Assembly (NCBI GenBank): GCA_037074615.1
Contig: CM073522.1
Coordinates: 24,240,962-24,304,961, forward strand
Origin: Leucaena leucocephala
Lineage: Eukaryota; Streptophyta; Magnoliopsida; Fabales; Fabaceae
Direction of reading: 5' to 3'
Length of the DNA: 64,000 nt
Positions 47,367 to 59,588 of this stretch are shown here, one piece after another. The translations under genes were made by a program, and so were the position numbers. The stretch's first letter is position 1, and each line of letters begins with the position of its first letter. The notes under the pieces were generated by a model. That model did not search any database and was not told the origin of the DNA. It was given only the letters and a program-made list of their open reading frames with translations.

Positions 47367-50300
47367 CAATTCAACCAAGCCATAGCACAATCAAGCATAT
47401 ATTACATACATACAAGTTTAGGGTAAGTTCACTACCTTGAATTTAAGCTCTCTCTCTTATTCTTGCACTTGCTTCCCAAGCTTTTCAATCATGAAAGTTT
47501 TCGGTCAATCATTCCCCATCATCTTCTTAGATGTTTCAAGGTCCTAAACACATTCATATTCATTACATAATCCATTAGGATCATAAACTCAAACATTACT
47601 CAAGGCTATCTCTCTTGAACATTCAACTTGCTTTAACTAACTTAACTTCCTTTAATTTTTACCAATTGGCTTGGCCTTTGAATCAATTGATGTCTTGACC
47701 TTACCCTACACAATTTCACCTTTTGAATCCATTTATGAACTCAAAATAATCAAATTCCAGCAACAATGCACGATTCTGTACAGATTTAGGAAAGCATACA
47801 TAATTCTTCTAAAAATTCTCATTTTGATTCCAATGCTTCCCATACTTATTCCTCCACTTTTCCCCAACACAAAATCTCATTTTAAGACCATTGGAAGCAT
47901 CAAAATCATGAAATTCAAATCACTGTTTATGTGAGTGAACAGTAACCAAAAGGAATTTTCAACATTACAACCTTTAATTCCAATAGTTTCCAAGGTTCAA
48001 AACCTATCCAATCCTACACAAAATCATCATATAAACTCAATGGAAGCATTAAATCATTGAAACTCCATCTCTTTCTATCATGAACAGTGCAAACCGAAAT
48101 GTTCTTCCATGGTAAAGTCAAGAACATCAATTTAATCCAACAACTAATCATGCAACTAGCTTGTTTAAGCTTGTCTAAACTATCTATGACATAAAACTCA
48201 TGTTCCTCTCACATATACATAGAAATTCCAGCAGCATTTCCCCAAGATTCAAGCCTCGAAACCAACGTAAACTCAAGAAGAAGTCATAAGAACAAAGTCT
48301 AGAAGCAAAGGAGCAACTTACTTTACTAGCTTCTTCAAGATCCTTGCTTCTTCCTTGCTTGAGAAAATATTTTGCAAGAGGTTCCCTACACTTTCTCCTC
48401 CACGGTTTTGAGCCACAATGAGGGGGTATTTATAGAAAAATCTTAGGAAAAGTGAAGGCTAAGATTACCTTGGGAACTATTTGATCTAATGGTTAAAGGT
48501 TTGATCTTGGAATGTCTTTTCTCTTTTCACTTATGACATCACCACCATGACATCACTTGGGACACCGAAACCTCCTCTTTGGCGCCATTTTGTGTGTGTG
48601 AGTTCCAAGAAAAGTTTCAACCCAATCCAGTCCCATCCAGTCCAATCCGATACTGGCACGATCCGATTTTCCGTAAACCGGACTGTTTTCTTAATCTAAT
48701 TTTTATGGGACTTCATAATATATATTTTTTCAATATTTAAATCCTTCATACCATTGACATTCTCATACTGGGTTTAAATTTAATTTTAAATGCCTTGGAA
48801 AATTACCAAAATATCCTTAGTGCTTTTCCTTGCACTTTATTAAACCCAAGGGCATAATTGTCATTTCTCACCTCTTTAGACCTTGTCAAAATATATATTG
48901 ACTCCGACTAATCTTTCCTACACTTGTCTTGGTGTTTTGTCCTATTCAAAATGACCAAAATGCCCTCTATTCACTTCTGGTTTCATAGGCATCACAGGGG
49001 CATTTTCGTAATTTTACACTTTTCTGGGGTTCCTCTGGACACTGGCCCACCCATCAGTCCACTTATTTTATTGGGTCTTAATGAAGCCATTTTTGGGCCT
49101 TTTAGGTTTCAATACCTTTGTGGTACAAATTCCTAGCAAACTCTCTCGACAATATTTATCGGGTATTTTATTCCACTGTAAATTCCATTAAAAATTCTAC
49201 AGGATTCCTTTTCTAATCCTGTCAATTTTGTAAATTCTTATATCAATTATAGGAATTTACTGGAAGGCCTCATCTAATTCTGAGATCCAAAAAATATTGT
49301 AATAATTTTATCTAACTTCAGAAGTTTATATCAATTTTTCGGGATCTCAAATCAAAATTCTGTGTAAGTCAAACAACCCGGAATAATTTTCTCTATTTAC
49401 TGAAAAAATTTGGGTCCGATCAGAACACGGTCATTTTTGGCCTGTTTTTGGTCCAAATTTCCCATAATTATACTTTTGCCCCTTGATTTATCATAATTCA
49501 CCTTCATGTTCTTAACTTTTCAAAATTACATTTAAAGACCCCATATTTTTGTCTACCTTTTCTTTTAATCTTAAACTTTTCATAATTGCACTTTGGCTCT
49601 TACACTTTCTTCCTCTTCCAATTTAGTCCCTTTCTTTACATAAATATGGCCACATTTTTTCCTGAAAAAAAAATCTCATATATTTCATTCAATTTGTACA
49701 TACAAATCAGTACAGAAAATTTGGGATGTTACAACTTTTTATTTTAAAACATTGGAAGCATCAAAATCATGAAATTCCAATCACTGTTCATGCGTGTGAA
49801 CAGTAATAGAGAAGACTTAAAAATTACAACTTCCAATTCCAATGCTTCCAAGGTTCCAAACCTATCCAATCTTACACAAAATCATCATTTAAATTCAATG
49901 GAAGCATTAGATCATTGAAATTCATTCTTCTTGGTCCAGAACAGACCTAGGCCAAATGGCCTCATCAATGGTAAAGTCAAGATCACAACTTAATTCAATA
50001 ACCAATCACCTAAACTAACTTATCCAAGCATTAATCACATAGTTATAGCTTTATTTCCTTCTTCCTACTTCAACTTAAAATTTGGACAGCAAGCATGCTC
50101 TAGGTTTAACAGAATTTTGAACTAATAAAACCTAGGTTTTATCCTTCCAAAACATATATAAATAAGCTAGGAAGGATTGCTTACCTTATGCCTTAACAAC
50201 CTTGACCTTTAAGTGCCTTGAATTGCCTTTATCTTGGTTGAGTTTTCAAATGACATGAGTTTCTCCAAGGGAACCAAGGGGGCACGATTTTGTGAGGAAT

Positions 50301-51519
50301 GAGAGGGGTATTTATAGCCAAAACTTTGTCACCGTAGGTCCATAATAACCCCACTTTTCCTAATTATTATAACTCCTTAATCTTGAACTTGATTGGTTGG
50401 TTTTTGGATTAATTATCCTTAATCAATATTAGGTTAATTCTTATATTATTTTATTACATTTTAGCACATGTCATAACCCTTTCTTCTTCTTCTTGGTGCC
50501 ATGTGTAAAGCTTGTGGGTCCCACAAGGACACCTCACATGCTTCTTGAATTTTCTTGAATTCTTTTCTTTTAAAAATACATAAAATATTCTAAAAATTCA
50601 TTTGACCAAATAACAATTCCTTGGGCTTATTGGCCTTGTCTAGGATGTCATATTGGGCCTCTTTTAGGTCCAATAGCTAATTAGCACAAATCCCAAGGCA
50701 CTTTCCTTACAACGATATTCTCAAATCACCCTGATTTTTGAGATAAATTATAAACACATCTTTTATTGGTTCTAACATTTTTAGAAATTCATTATAATAT
50801 AAAATGAATTCCCTGCAAAGTATCATAATTTTTTTAGACCCAGAAGTCCGGATAAAAATTCCCTACATTTCCTTTAACCCTTTATCGTGTCTAATTTCAC
50901 TTTAAATTCCATAATTAATTCTATATGACTCCTTTTTGACTACTTTCAGTTTCATAAATTCTTATATTATTTATAAGAATTTACTACCAAATTTCATCTG
51001 ATTATGAGGTTATGAGGATACTGTAATAATCTCCCAACTTCAAAAATTAATATCAATTTATTGGGACCTTAAATCAAAATTCTACGCTGCGTTAAACTGA
51101 TCAAAATACTTTTCTCTATTTTATGGTAAAATTTGGGACTAAATCATTTCTAGGCCTTTTCTGGCTCAACTTTCCATAACTACCATTTTGCCCCTGAACT
51201 TTTGAAAATTACACTTTAGGCCCTCAACTTTTCATAATTACACTTAATGGCCCAAAGTTTATGTCTACTTCCATTTTACACCATGGAACTTTTAGACTTT
51301 CACTTTAGTCCCTTTCTTTTCCAAAATGTCCATTATGTCCTTGAAACTTTCATTAATTACAATTTAGTCCCTTTTTCTTTACAACTTCATACCTTCTCTC
51401 TTTCTTTAGCTTAAAACTTATCTTAATCATTATCTTTCCTTTTGATTACCATCCCAAGACCTTCATAACCTCTTTCCTCTATCAGTCTTATACAGATAGA
51501 GAAAATTTGGGATGTTACA

Positions 51520-51785
51520 GGTTGCTACCTCTAGGTACACCAAACGAATCCGATTCGTTCCCATAAACCAGTACCATTCTCTTAGGCCTTATAAATTCTC
51601 TAGCCAATTACCTATCTATCATTTTAGGTTTTGCTTAGGCCTCATACTATACTTTACTCAGTTTACATTAGAAGTCTTAGGGGTTTTCTCGCTCTTTCAG
51701 CTGTTCTCATCGTCTCTTACAATTATAATTAGTACAGAGAGAGGACTTATACGACTGTTCTTTTCTTTACTTTATTACGAAGTAT
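51520..51785 (-). other. Decayed Gypsy internal sequence
   Basis: Continues 34153 after the nest. ACAGAGAGAGGACTTAT...TTCTTTTCTTTACTTTA at 51735-51775 is homologous to 63870-63910, so both belong to the same Gypsy group. No convincing coding frame. Confidence 0.5.
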
Positions 51786-51840
51786 GAAACATCCTTCTTT
51801 ATATCTCTACGACTACTCTTACTATAGCACTCTCAACTGG
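51786..51840 (-). repeat. 55-bp LTR end fused to integrase
   Basis: Identical in type to the start of the LTR at 34618 (TGAAACATCCTTCTTTATAT ... CACTCTCAACTGG), then breaks off straight into integrase C-terminal coding sequence. The rest of the LTR, the PPT and the chromodomain are gone: a deletion junction. Confidence 0.75.
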
Positions 51841-54800
51841 TCAGATGTATCTAGGATGCAACTTCTTCATCTTGATTGATCGTCCGACTCCCGTAGTTGG
51901 AGTTAACTTAAGAAATACATGCTCGCCTTCTTCAAACTCCAACGACTTTCATCGGACATCTGCATAACTCTTCTATCGACTTTGAGCCATCATCATCCAT
52001 TTTCTGATTATTGCAATCTGCTCAGCAGTCTGATCCACAATATCAGGACCATACATTCTTCTTTCACTTAACTCAAGCCAGCATGAGGGAGATCTACACT
52101 TTTGTCCACACAGAGTTTCGAATGGGGCCATCTGGATACTAGCTTGATAGCTATTATTGTATGCAAATTCTATCAATGGCAGATGAGTATCCTAACTGCC
52201 TTTAAAATCTAAGACACATGCTCTTAACATATCTTCTAGTGCCTGGATTGTTCTCTCAGACTGACCATCAGTTTGAGGATGATAAGCTGTGCTGAATCTG
52301 ATAGTAGTACCCATTTCTCGCTGCAAAGCCCTCCAGAAGTTTGACGTGAATCGAGGGTCTCTGTGAGACACAATACTGCTTGGAATTCCATGCATTCTAA
52401 CAATCTCCTTTATGTACAATTTTGCCAACTTCTCTAGAGAATCGCTCTTATTTATTGCCAGGAAATGAGCTGACTTTGTCAACCGATCAATCACCACCCA
52501 TGTTGCATCATGCTTAGTTGGGGTCATGGGTAGTCCTTCTACAAAGTCCATGGCAATACTATCCCATTTCCATTCAGGAGCATCTAGAGGTTGCAATGTT
52601 CCTGCTGGCTTCTGATGCTCAATATTCACTTTCTGGCATGTTAAGCACTTAGACACATAAGCCACCACATCTTTCTTCAGTCCAGGCCACCAAAATAATC
52701 TCTTAATATCATGGTACATCTTGGTCATACCTGGATGCACTGTATATTGGCTTTTGTGCGCTTCATCCATAATCTTTTCCCTTAGTCCCCTAGCATCAGG
52801 GATGTAGGGTCTTCCTCTAAACTGCAATAACCCATATGAGGAAATCTCCAAATTCTTAGTATGCCCCCTCTCCAGCTTGTCCTTAAAAATCATTGCGAGC
52901 TTATCACGTTCCTGAGCCTCTTTAATCTCATCTTCTATACAAGCTTTGACATGTACTCCCCCGTAGGAACTTTCCGTCACTTGTATCTGATACAAAGGGC
53001 TCTAATCTCGCATATCTTCAATCAACTTTAATTCTTTGATCATCATATATGCTACCTGTACCACCTTTTTGCCCAGAGCACCGGCCACTACATTGGCTTT
53101 TCCTGGATGGTATTTAATTTGGAAATCATAATCCTTTAACAATTCCATCCATCGGCGTTGTCTCATATTCAGCTCTTTCTGATCCTGTAGATACTTCAGG
53201 CTTTTATGGTCACAGTACAATTCAATTGTAGCTCCATATAAATAATGCCTCCATATCTTCAGAGCATAAACCACCGCTGCAAGCTCCAGATCATGAGTGG
53301 GATAATTTTGTTCATGCGGCTTTAACTGCTGTGAGGCGTAGGCTACTACTCTACCTTGCTGCATCAGCACACATCCTAACCCCTATTTACTAGCATCAGT
53401 GTAGACTACATAAGTCTGAGTTGGGTTTGGAATAATCAGCACGGGAGTAGTGGTTAATTTCTGTTTTAACTCTTGAAAACTAGCCTCGCACTTCTCGTCC
53501 CACTTAAACTGCTGATTCTTTCTGGTAAGCTTGGTTAGTGGCAAGGCAATTTGAGAAAAGTCCTGGATGAATCTTCTGTAATACCCTGCTAAGCCCAAGA
53601 AACTTCTGATCTTTGTCACCGTCTTTGGCTGCTCCCAGCTTAAAATAGCTTCAACTTTGCTAGGATCCACAGCTACCCCTTCTTGGGATATGACGTGACC
53701 AAGAAATTTGACTTCTGAAAGCCAAAACTCACACTTACTAAGCTTAGCGTAGAGCTGTCTCTCTTTAAGGGTACCAAGAACAATTTTCAAATGCCTTTCA
53801 TGCTCCTCAGCAGACTTGGAGTACACCAGAATATCATCTATGAAGACCACCACAAACTGATCTAAATAAGGCCTAAAGATCCGGTTCATATAATCCATGA
53901 AAATTGCAGGAGCATTAGTTAGACCAAAAGGCATAACCAAAAACTCAAAATGCCTATAACATGTTCTGAAAGCAGTCTTTAAAATATCACCTGACTTAAT
54001 TCTCAACTGATGATAGCCAGATCGTAAATCAATCTTGGAGAATAGACTCGCTCCCTCCAATTGATCTAGCAAATCATCAATTCTGGGGAGAGGGTACTTG
54101 TTCTTAACCGTGATCTTGTTCAGCTCTCTCTAGTCAATACACGGCCTTAAGCTGCCATCTTTCTTTTTAACAAATAGCACTGGAGCACCCCAAGGAGAAA
54201 CACTAGGTCGTATGAAACCCTTCTCTAAAAGCTCCTCAATCTGCTTCTTCAGCTCACTCATTTCATTAGGAGCCATCCGATATGGGGCTTTGGATACTGG
54301 TCCCGCTCCAGGCACAATATCGATTGCGAACTCCACTTCTCGCTCCGGAGGCAATCCTTGAATTTTCGTTGGAAAGACTTCAGGAAATTCATTAACTACT
54401 GCAATCGTCTCAATTCCTTCTTCGACTTCTGCTTGAACAGAGAGGTAAACCATGTATCCTTGACATCCTTTCTGCAAGCATTTATTTGCTTGTGCCTCCG
54501 TTATGAAATTCAGTCGTACTTTTGGACTCCGATCTGCTACCGTCGAACCAAGAACTAGCGTCTTGTTCTTGCAGTCCAGCATTACATTATTGGAGGACAA
54601 CCAATTTAAACCAAGTATAATATCCATCTCTCGGAAAGGCATGCATATTAGGTCTAGGGTTGTACAACAGTGCTCATACAGCACAATAATATTCAAACAA
54701 ACATCAGAGGTAACTACCCTAGCACTTGTGGGAGTTGTCACATATATGTCATAATGCAATTTACTAATCATCAGGCCTAGACGTCTAGCACAATCATAGG

Positions 54801-55739
54801 TAATAAAACTTGCACCAGAATCAAACAGAGCAATCATTGAGTGATCATTAATATAGATTGTACCTTGAATCATCTCAGGTGATTTCTGTGTGTCTTCTTT
54901 GGAAAGTGCAAATACGCGTCCTTGCGTCCATGGCCTTTAATCAGTTGCTACCTGAGGATATTCCCGAGCAAAATGTCCTGGCTTTCCACAAGTATAGCAG
55001 ACATTTTGGCTCACCCAACAAGGCCTATCCCCATGATTTTTCCCATATTTGTTGCACACTTGGGCTCTTGTGTCTCTGTTACTCGGCCCTCCTCAGTAAT
55101 TTCCTTTGCCAGGTCTCCTATTTTGCCATGGCTGCTTCCTTTTTCTGTAGTTACTGCTTCTTGCAGCATCTTGGCTTCGACCGGCCTTCTTAGGAATTGT
55201 CTGTTCCTTGCTTACAGGCCTGGACAATATCCTATGATTCATACTGCCCTCCACAATATGACAAGCCTCCACAGCCTTGTTGAACTGGTTGTATTGTTGA
55301 GGAGTCAGCTTCTCCTTTAGCGTAGAGTTCAATCCTCTGATCATCCGTTCTGTCATCCAGCGCTCATCATCAACTTGGCGCAGGTAAGTAGAATATTGGG
55401 ATAGACTGATGAATTTGGCTAGGTACTCATCAAAAGATTCTCTTTCTCCTTATCTTAGTACAAGGAATTCTGCTTCCCTTTCATCCCTCACAGACTGAGG
55501 AAAATACTTCGCATAGAACTATTCAAGAAACACTTCCCAAGTGACTGGAATATTTCTTGCTTGCATGAGCAGTTCTGTATTTTTCCACCACCTATCAGCA
55601 TCCTTCTCCAGCTAGTAGATGGCCATCTGAGCCTTTATCTCCGTTGGGCAGTCCAAAACTTTAAAAATCTTTTCCAATCGACTGATCCAATCCTCTGCAG
55701 CCTGGACCTCAAATATCCCTTCAAATACAAGAGGATTAT
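51841..55739 (-). pseudogene. Gypsy gag-pol remnant, 5' truncated
   Basis: Homologous through its length to the intact element: integrase C-terminus (51841-52191), integrase (52192-52995), RNase H (53002-53370), RT (53383-54129), RT start and protease with DSGAS (54130-54873), zinc knuckles and gag (54900-55739). In-frame stops: TAG at 51973, 52192, 53002, 53383 and 54130, TGA at 55093 and more in gag. Gag lacks its first roughly 110 residues, cut by the LTR at 55740. At the intact element's 41853 stop this copy has a sense codon, so that stop is not conserved in the family. Confidence 0.92.
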
Positions 55740-55965
55740 TGTAACATCCCAGTTTTCAGGCCTAGAGATGCAGAGATAGCCTAAGATTAAGAGGCTACTA
55801 GACCCCTTTTTAGCAGAAGTTCCAGAGGAATGTAAAGAGTTTCAGGGACTGAGCTGCGAGTAAGTAAAGGTACGGGGACTTATGTGTAAACAGTGGAAGT
55901 CCCAAGGGGTAAATGGCCATTTGGGGATGATGTAAAGGTCAAAGGTTCAAGAGTTGACCAGTTAG

Positions 55966-56235
55966 GTCGCGATGATAAAGAAGTTGGTCGCGACGAGAGT
56001 GTATTATGGTCGCGACTAATATTGGCAGAGAGGCTTGGTCGTGACGGATATGTATGTGGTGTCGCGACTAATGAGTAGAATAAGCTTGATTGCGACTAAA
56101 AAGTGATGTGGTCACGATGAAAGACTGTTATGGTCGCGACTAAAGGATGTTGTGGTCGCGACTAAAGGATGTTATGGTCGCGACTAATGAACCAAAAGAT
56201 GTTAAGTCGCGATGAGATGATGGCTAGGTCACGAC
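55966..56235 (+). repeat. GTCGCGAC array in Gypsy U3 (12 sites)
   Basis: Starts at 55966, 55987, 56009, 56038, 56061, 56089, 56111, 56133, 56155, 56177, 56206 and 56228. The spacings are 21, 22, 29, 23, 28, 22, 22, 22, 22, 29 and 22 bp. About half are perfect; the rest show CpG decay. Local linker repeat TAAAGGATGTT. Lies about 560-830 bp upstream of the TATA, so outside the transcript if the promoter call is right. Confidence 0.9.
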
Positions 56236-56793
56236 TAGTGACTAAAGTAGTGCCAAGCGTATGGGCCATGAGTTGAGAAGGTCCAAAAGAGATAGTTACC
56301 CGGTTAGAGATAGACCGGAGGCAGGAGGCCAGATACAGGAAAGGTTATCTGGAAACTATGAGGTGGACTGATAACGTATCCTCATGGGACCCACAAGATG
56401 CCACATGGCATTAGAGTGATGATTCAGTAACCTTTAAGTAGAGTAAAGTTACTCGGTTGGCACGAGAACCGAGGAAGTGATCAGATGAGTCTGGGACTGA
56501 TCTAGATAGTATTGGGAAGCGTGCAAGGTATCTTCCAGGTGCCACATGGCATTGATCTGGAGGAAGCAGATAAAGCTGAGGACACGCATTACGAGGCAGG
56601 ACTCTGGACCGGTGAGTCAGCTGTTGAGGTGTCCAGGGATTTTTAGCATGTGATAAATATGCTGCTGAGGTGTCCTGGTGAGGTGTCCCGATGATGCAGT
56701 AAAGGAGGAATAAAGGAAAATAGGAAAATCCAGGAAAAACTAGGATCGCAGGATCAGAGTTCATGGAAATTACGATTGTGCCATTGGAAAGCC

Positions 56794-56909
56794 CTATAAA
56801 TACCCCCCTTGCCTTCATTTCCATTCACGCATGAAGAGGAAAGGGAGAGAAAGAAGAGAGAGAAGGAGAAGAAAGGGAAGAGAGAAAGGAAGAAAGGAAG
56901 AAAGGAAGT
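56794..56909 (+). promoter_or_regulatory. TATA and purine tract of LTR 55740-57884
   Basis: CTATAAATACCCCCC at 56794-56808, then a mostly pure GA tract from about 56830 to 56909. Confidence 0.75.
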
Positions 56910-57887
56910 TCTGGCGGAGCTGGAAGCAGAATAGAGATAGTAGGGTTCTGCTAAGCTAGCCAGGTAGTAACTAATCCTAGCTTTTATGTAATGGCTTTAT
57001 GATTTGATGTGCTATTGTTTGGTTGGATTGTTGTCTTATATGTTATGTCTGAAGCTCTGCTATAATGCTATGATCATATGTTATTAAGCATGGAAGCACG
57101 CAGCATACTTATCTGTACACAATCACAAGTAAGCACTGTCACACTGCATTACATATATTGTTATGATTGTTGCTACTGAGATTCCCCCGAATCTCATCCC
57201 CATACATAACCCATTACAGGGAGGTTATGCTGAAGTGGATTTTGAGAATCCTAAGAGACGCCGTTATGCTGCCGAAGTAAAGACTGAACATCAGTATATG
57301 ATAAGTATTGTGTATGTAGTACTGTCTAAGGAGGCTAGAAGTGAGTGGACCTAGCCGGTTCATCTAGTCTTTCCTGGGTACTACGTAGAATGGTAGTTCT
57401 CATGAGGGGATTATCGAATCAGTACAGTTCAGTTCTTTGTACAGATGAAGCGTAGCGGTTATGCTGCCGGAGTTTAGGCAGAAAGAGATGTAATAGAGAT
57501 AGAAAGATTATGTATATGTCTTGTGTATGCCTTTCTATATGACATTATGTTATTCAATGATAAATATTGTTTGGCATATTCAATTTGTGGACGGTAAATT
57601 AAGGGGGAAATTCGCAGGTCTTGAGGCAGCAGTGTTCTAACCTCAGTTTGACCTAGTAAACGGAGGAGTCTGGCCACGAGATTTAATGAGCCAGTAGTAC
57701 ACATCTGGGGCATTCCGTGAATAGGTAATAAGCCTCATTTGGATGTGTAGAATGAGAGAAACCAGTTCTCAAAGTAAAGGTTCAGAATGAAGAACTTAGG
57801 AGTAAAAGTTTAATCTCTGGACTTAAGTTAAGCCAATATTGCTTCCGCAACTATACTCTGAGAGCTGTAAGGGAGGATGTTTCATTT

Positions 57888-57899
57888 TGGTATCAGAGC
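57888..57899 (+). other. Primer-binding site (initiator-Met tRNA)
   Basis: TGGTATCAGAGC three bases after the LTR end, the same spacing as in the full-length Gypsy. Confidence 0.92.
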
Positions 57900-58022
57900 A
57901 AGAGGTTTTGGCATAGACCAGAAGGTCTCTGGTTCAGAGTATAAGATTCTGGCACAGAACAAAAGGTTCTGGCTTAGTGATGCTCGGATGGAGTATTTTC
58001 CCTTGCGAGAGAATGGCATTGA

Positions 58023-58392
58023 GTCGTGACTAATATGGTTGTAGGTCGCGACAGGTAGCCTCAAGAGAGTTTTAGTCACGATGAAGAAATGGAGAGGTCG
58101 CGACAGTTATTTACAGAGAGATTAGGTCGCGACGTGTATGGTACAAGGTCGCGACGGTATATTGCAAAAAGCTAAGGTTACGACGGGAAAGGTCTTGTGT
58201 CGCGACTGAAGAGTTAAGGTTGCGATGTGAGGAGGCCTAGGTCGCGACGAGTTAGGTTCAGGTCGCGACGACAGAAGATTTAGGTCGCTACTAAGGATAG
58301 AGATGTTAGGTCGTCATGAGTTGAGTATGATGGTCACTGATTAAAGATCACAGAGGATGTGAGTCATGACTATCCAATACTCAGGTTGCGAC
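58023..58392 (+). repeat. GTCGCGAC array in leader (about 15 sites)
   Basis: Starts at 58023, 58045, 58075, 58097, 58126, 58148, 58177, 58199, 58219, 58241, 58262, 58284, 58310, 58333, 58363 and 58385. The first eight are spaced 22, 30, 22, 29, 22, 29 and 22; later ones 20-30. About half are perfect, others decayed (GTCGTGAC, GTTACGAC, GTTGCGAC); 58310 and 58333 are weak. Linkers differ from all other arrays. Confidence 0.88.
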
Positions 58393-59588
58393 TAATATGG
58401 GTTTAGAAAAACTCAACGAATATATGAGCTCCTAAATGAGATGAGATGTGTTCATGTTTCTTTTTGGAAGGAAAAAGAGGGTGAACACAAGAAAAGAATA
58501 TAGAGCTTGAGTGGAGGAGCCGTGCATAGAGGAAGTTGGTAACTCCAATGAGGTAGACCCTATGCGAGTCATCCATGCTAGGCAGGATGAGCAGCAAAGG
58601 ATGATGTAAAGGATGATGATGATGAGTTAAGATGAGCTAGCCAGATAGCTAGTATGAGGTTTGCCTAGGAATGAGCCTAGGATATGGCCTAAGGCTAGAG
58701 ACGTGATGGTTAATAGCTAAAGAGCTAATACTCCCTAAGCAGAGGGATCCCATCACGGAGAAGTAATAGATCCAGGGTAGAGTACCCTAGAGAACAGAAA
58801 TGATAGTAAGAGATGATGAATGAGATCCATGCAATTGAAGTTCGCTAGGATCAAGAGCAAGAAAGACCGATCAGGAACCACAGTCCGGACAAGAATTGAC
58901 TGGGACTGATGGATAGACAGAAGAAGTTAAGAGATAGTAAATAGGTAGCCACAGATTACGAGATAAAGTGACTCCCCTATTCCTTATGTAAGAGAGAGTG
59001 ATGAAGGGTTGAGTCTATACCCTGGTAAGAGGGTAGTGTGGCAGCCTAAGTGAAATAGATAAGTGTTCAGGATGACTGACCAAGATGTGATAGGCAATAT
59101 GATAAAGAAAATATGCCTTGAGGTTTAGTTAGTCTGATGGATGGTTGAGCAAAGTATGATGATGATATGGCTTATGATGCCATAAGTTATGATAGTTGCA
59201 TCTCCTTGCAGTTGTCATATGATGACATGCAGGTTAGAGTATGCCATGATGAATGAATACTCCCCTTCTGGCAGTGCGTGCAGGGTAGAATATATATGAG
59301 TACAGATATGAGATAAGAAAGTTATGAGGAAGTTATGTTGCTCCCATACCATATGACATGTAATGAGATATGTATTGAGGATGATAGATAGTGTCAGTTC
59401 ATGAGACAATAAGTTATGATATTTAGATATGATTTATGATTGAGGTTACTCGGCTAATTCTGCAGACTTGTGAATACAGTACTCGGAGCCATTTCTGTTG
59501 AATGGAATGGTAGACAGAAAGAAAGCAGAAAAGAGTAAAGAGATTGTTTCTAGATCACTCTTCAGATAAGAATTGGATCTGATACAGA

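Larger units (their letters stand above)
34618..49733 (-). mobile_element. Middle solo LTR of the nest (TSD ACTTT)
   Basis: Opens TGAAACATCCTTC at 34618 and ends TTGGGATGTTACA at 49733, flanked by ACTTT (34613-34617 and 49734-49738). It inserted inside the phrase CCACACAACTTTT, which is uninterrupted at 26033. It carries a SINE at 34964 and the full-length Gypsy at 36127. Reversed TATA at 48422-48435. 47372-49733 is its U3 side and has no gene. Confidence 0.92.
34154..51519 (-). mobile_element. Outer solo LTR of a three-level nest (TSD GGTTG)
   Basis: Opens TGTAACACCTTACTTTTATAC at 34154 and ends GGGATGTTACA at 51519. GGTTG flanks it at 34149-34153 and 51520-51524. Without its insertions it is about 2.2 kb (34154-34617 and 49739-51519). 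Reversed TATA at 50305-50317 gives minus orientation. Confidence 0.92.
55740..57884 (+). repeat. 5' LTR, plus strand
   Basis: 2145 bp, TGTAACATCCCAGTTTTCAGG ... AAGGGAGGATGTTTCA. U3 contains a GTCGCGAC array; TATA at 56794; hairpin module at 57304-57396. Confidence 0.92.

Noticed and set aside
24770..47371. Shared TSD CAATT at 24775-27894 and 36127-47366 as a sign of site-specific insertion
   Set aside because: The wider flanks differ (GCAATTTG against ACACAATT) and a 5-base match between two of six TSDs is weak; noted only.
58023..58392. CRISPR-like array
   Set aside because: The repeat is only 8 bp and self-palindromic, the spacing alternates 22/29, and the context is a plant retroelement with no cas genes.
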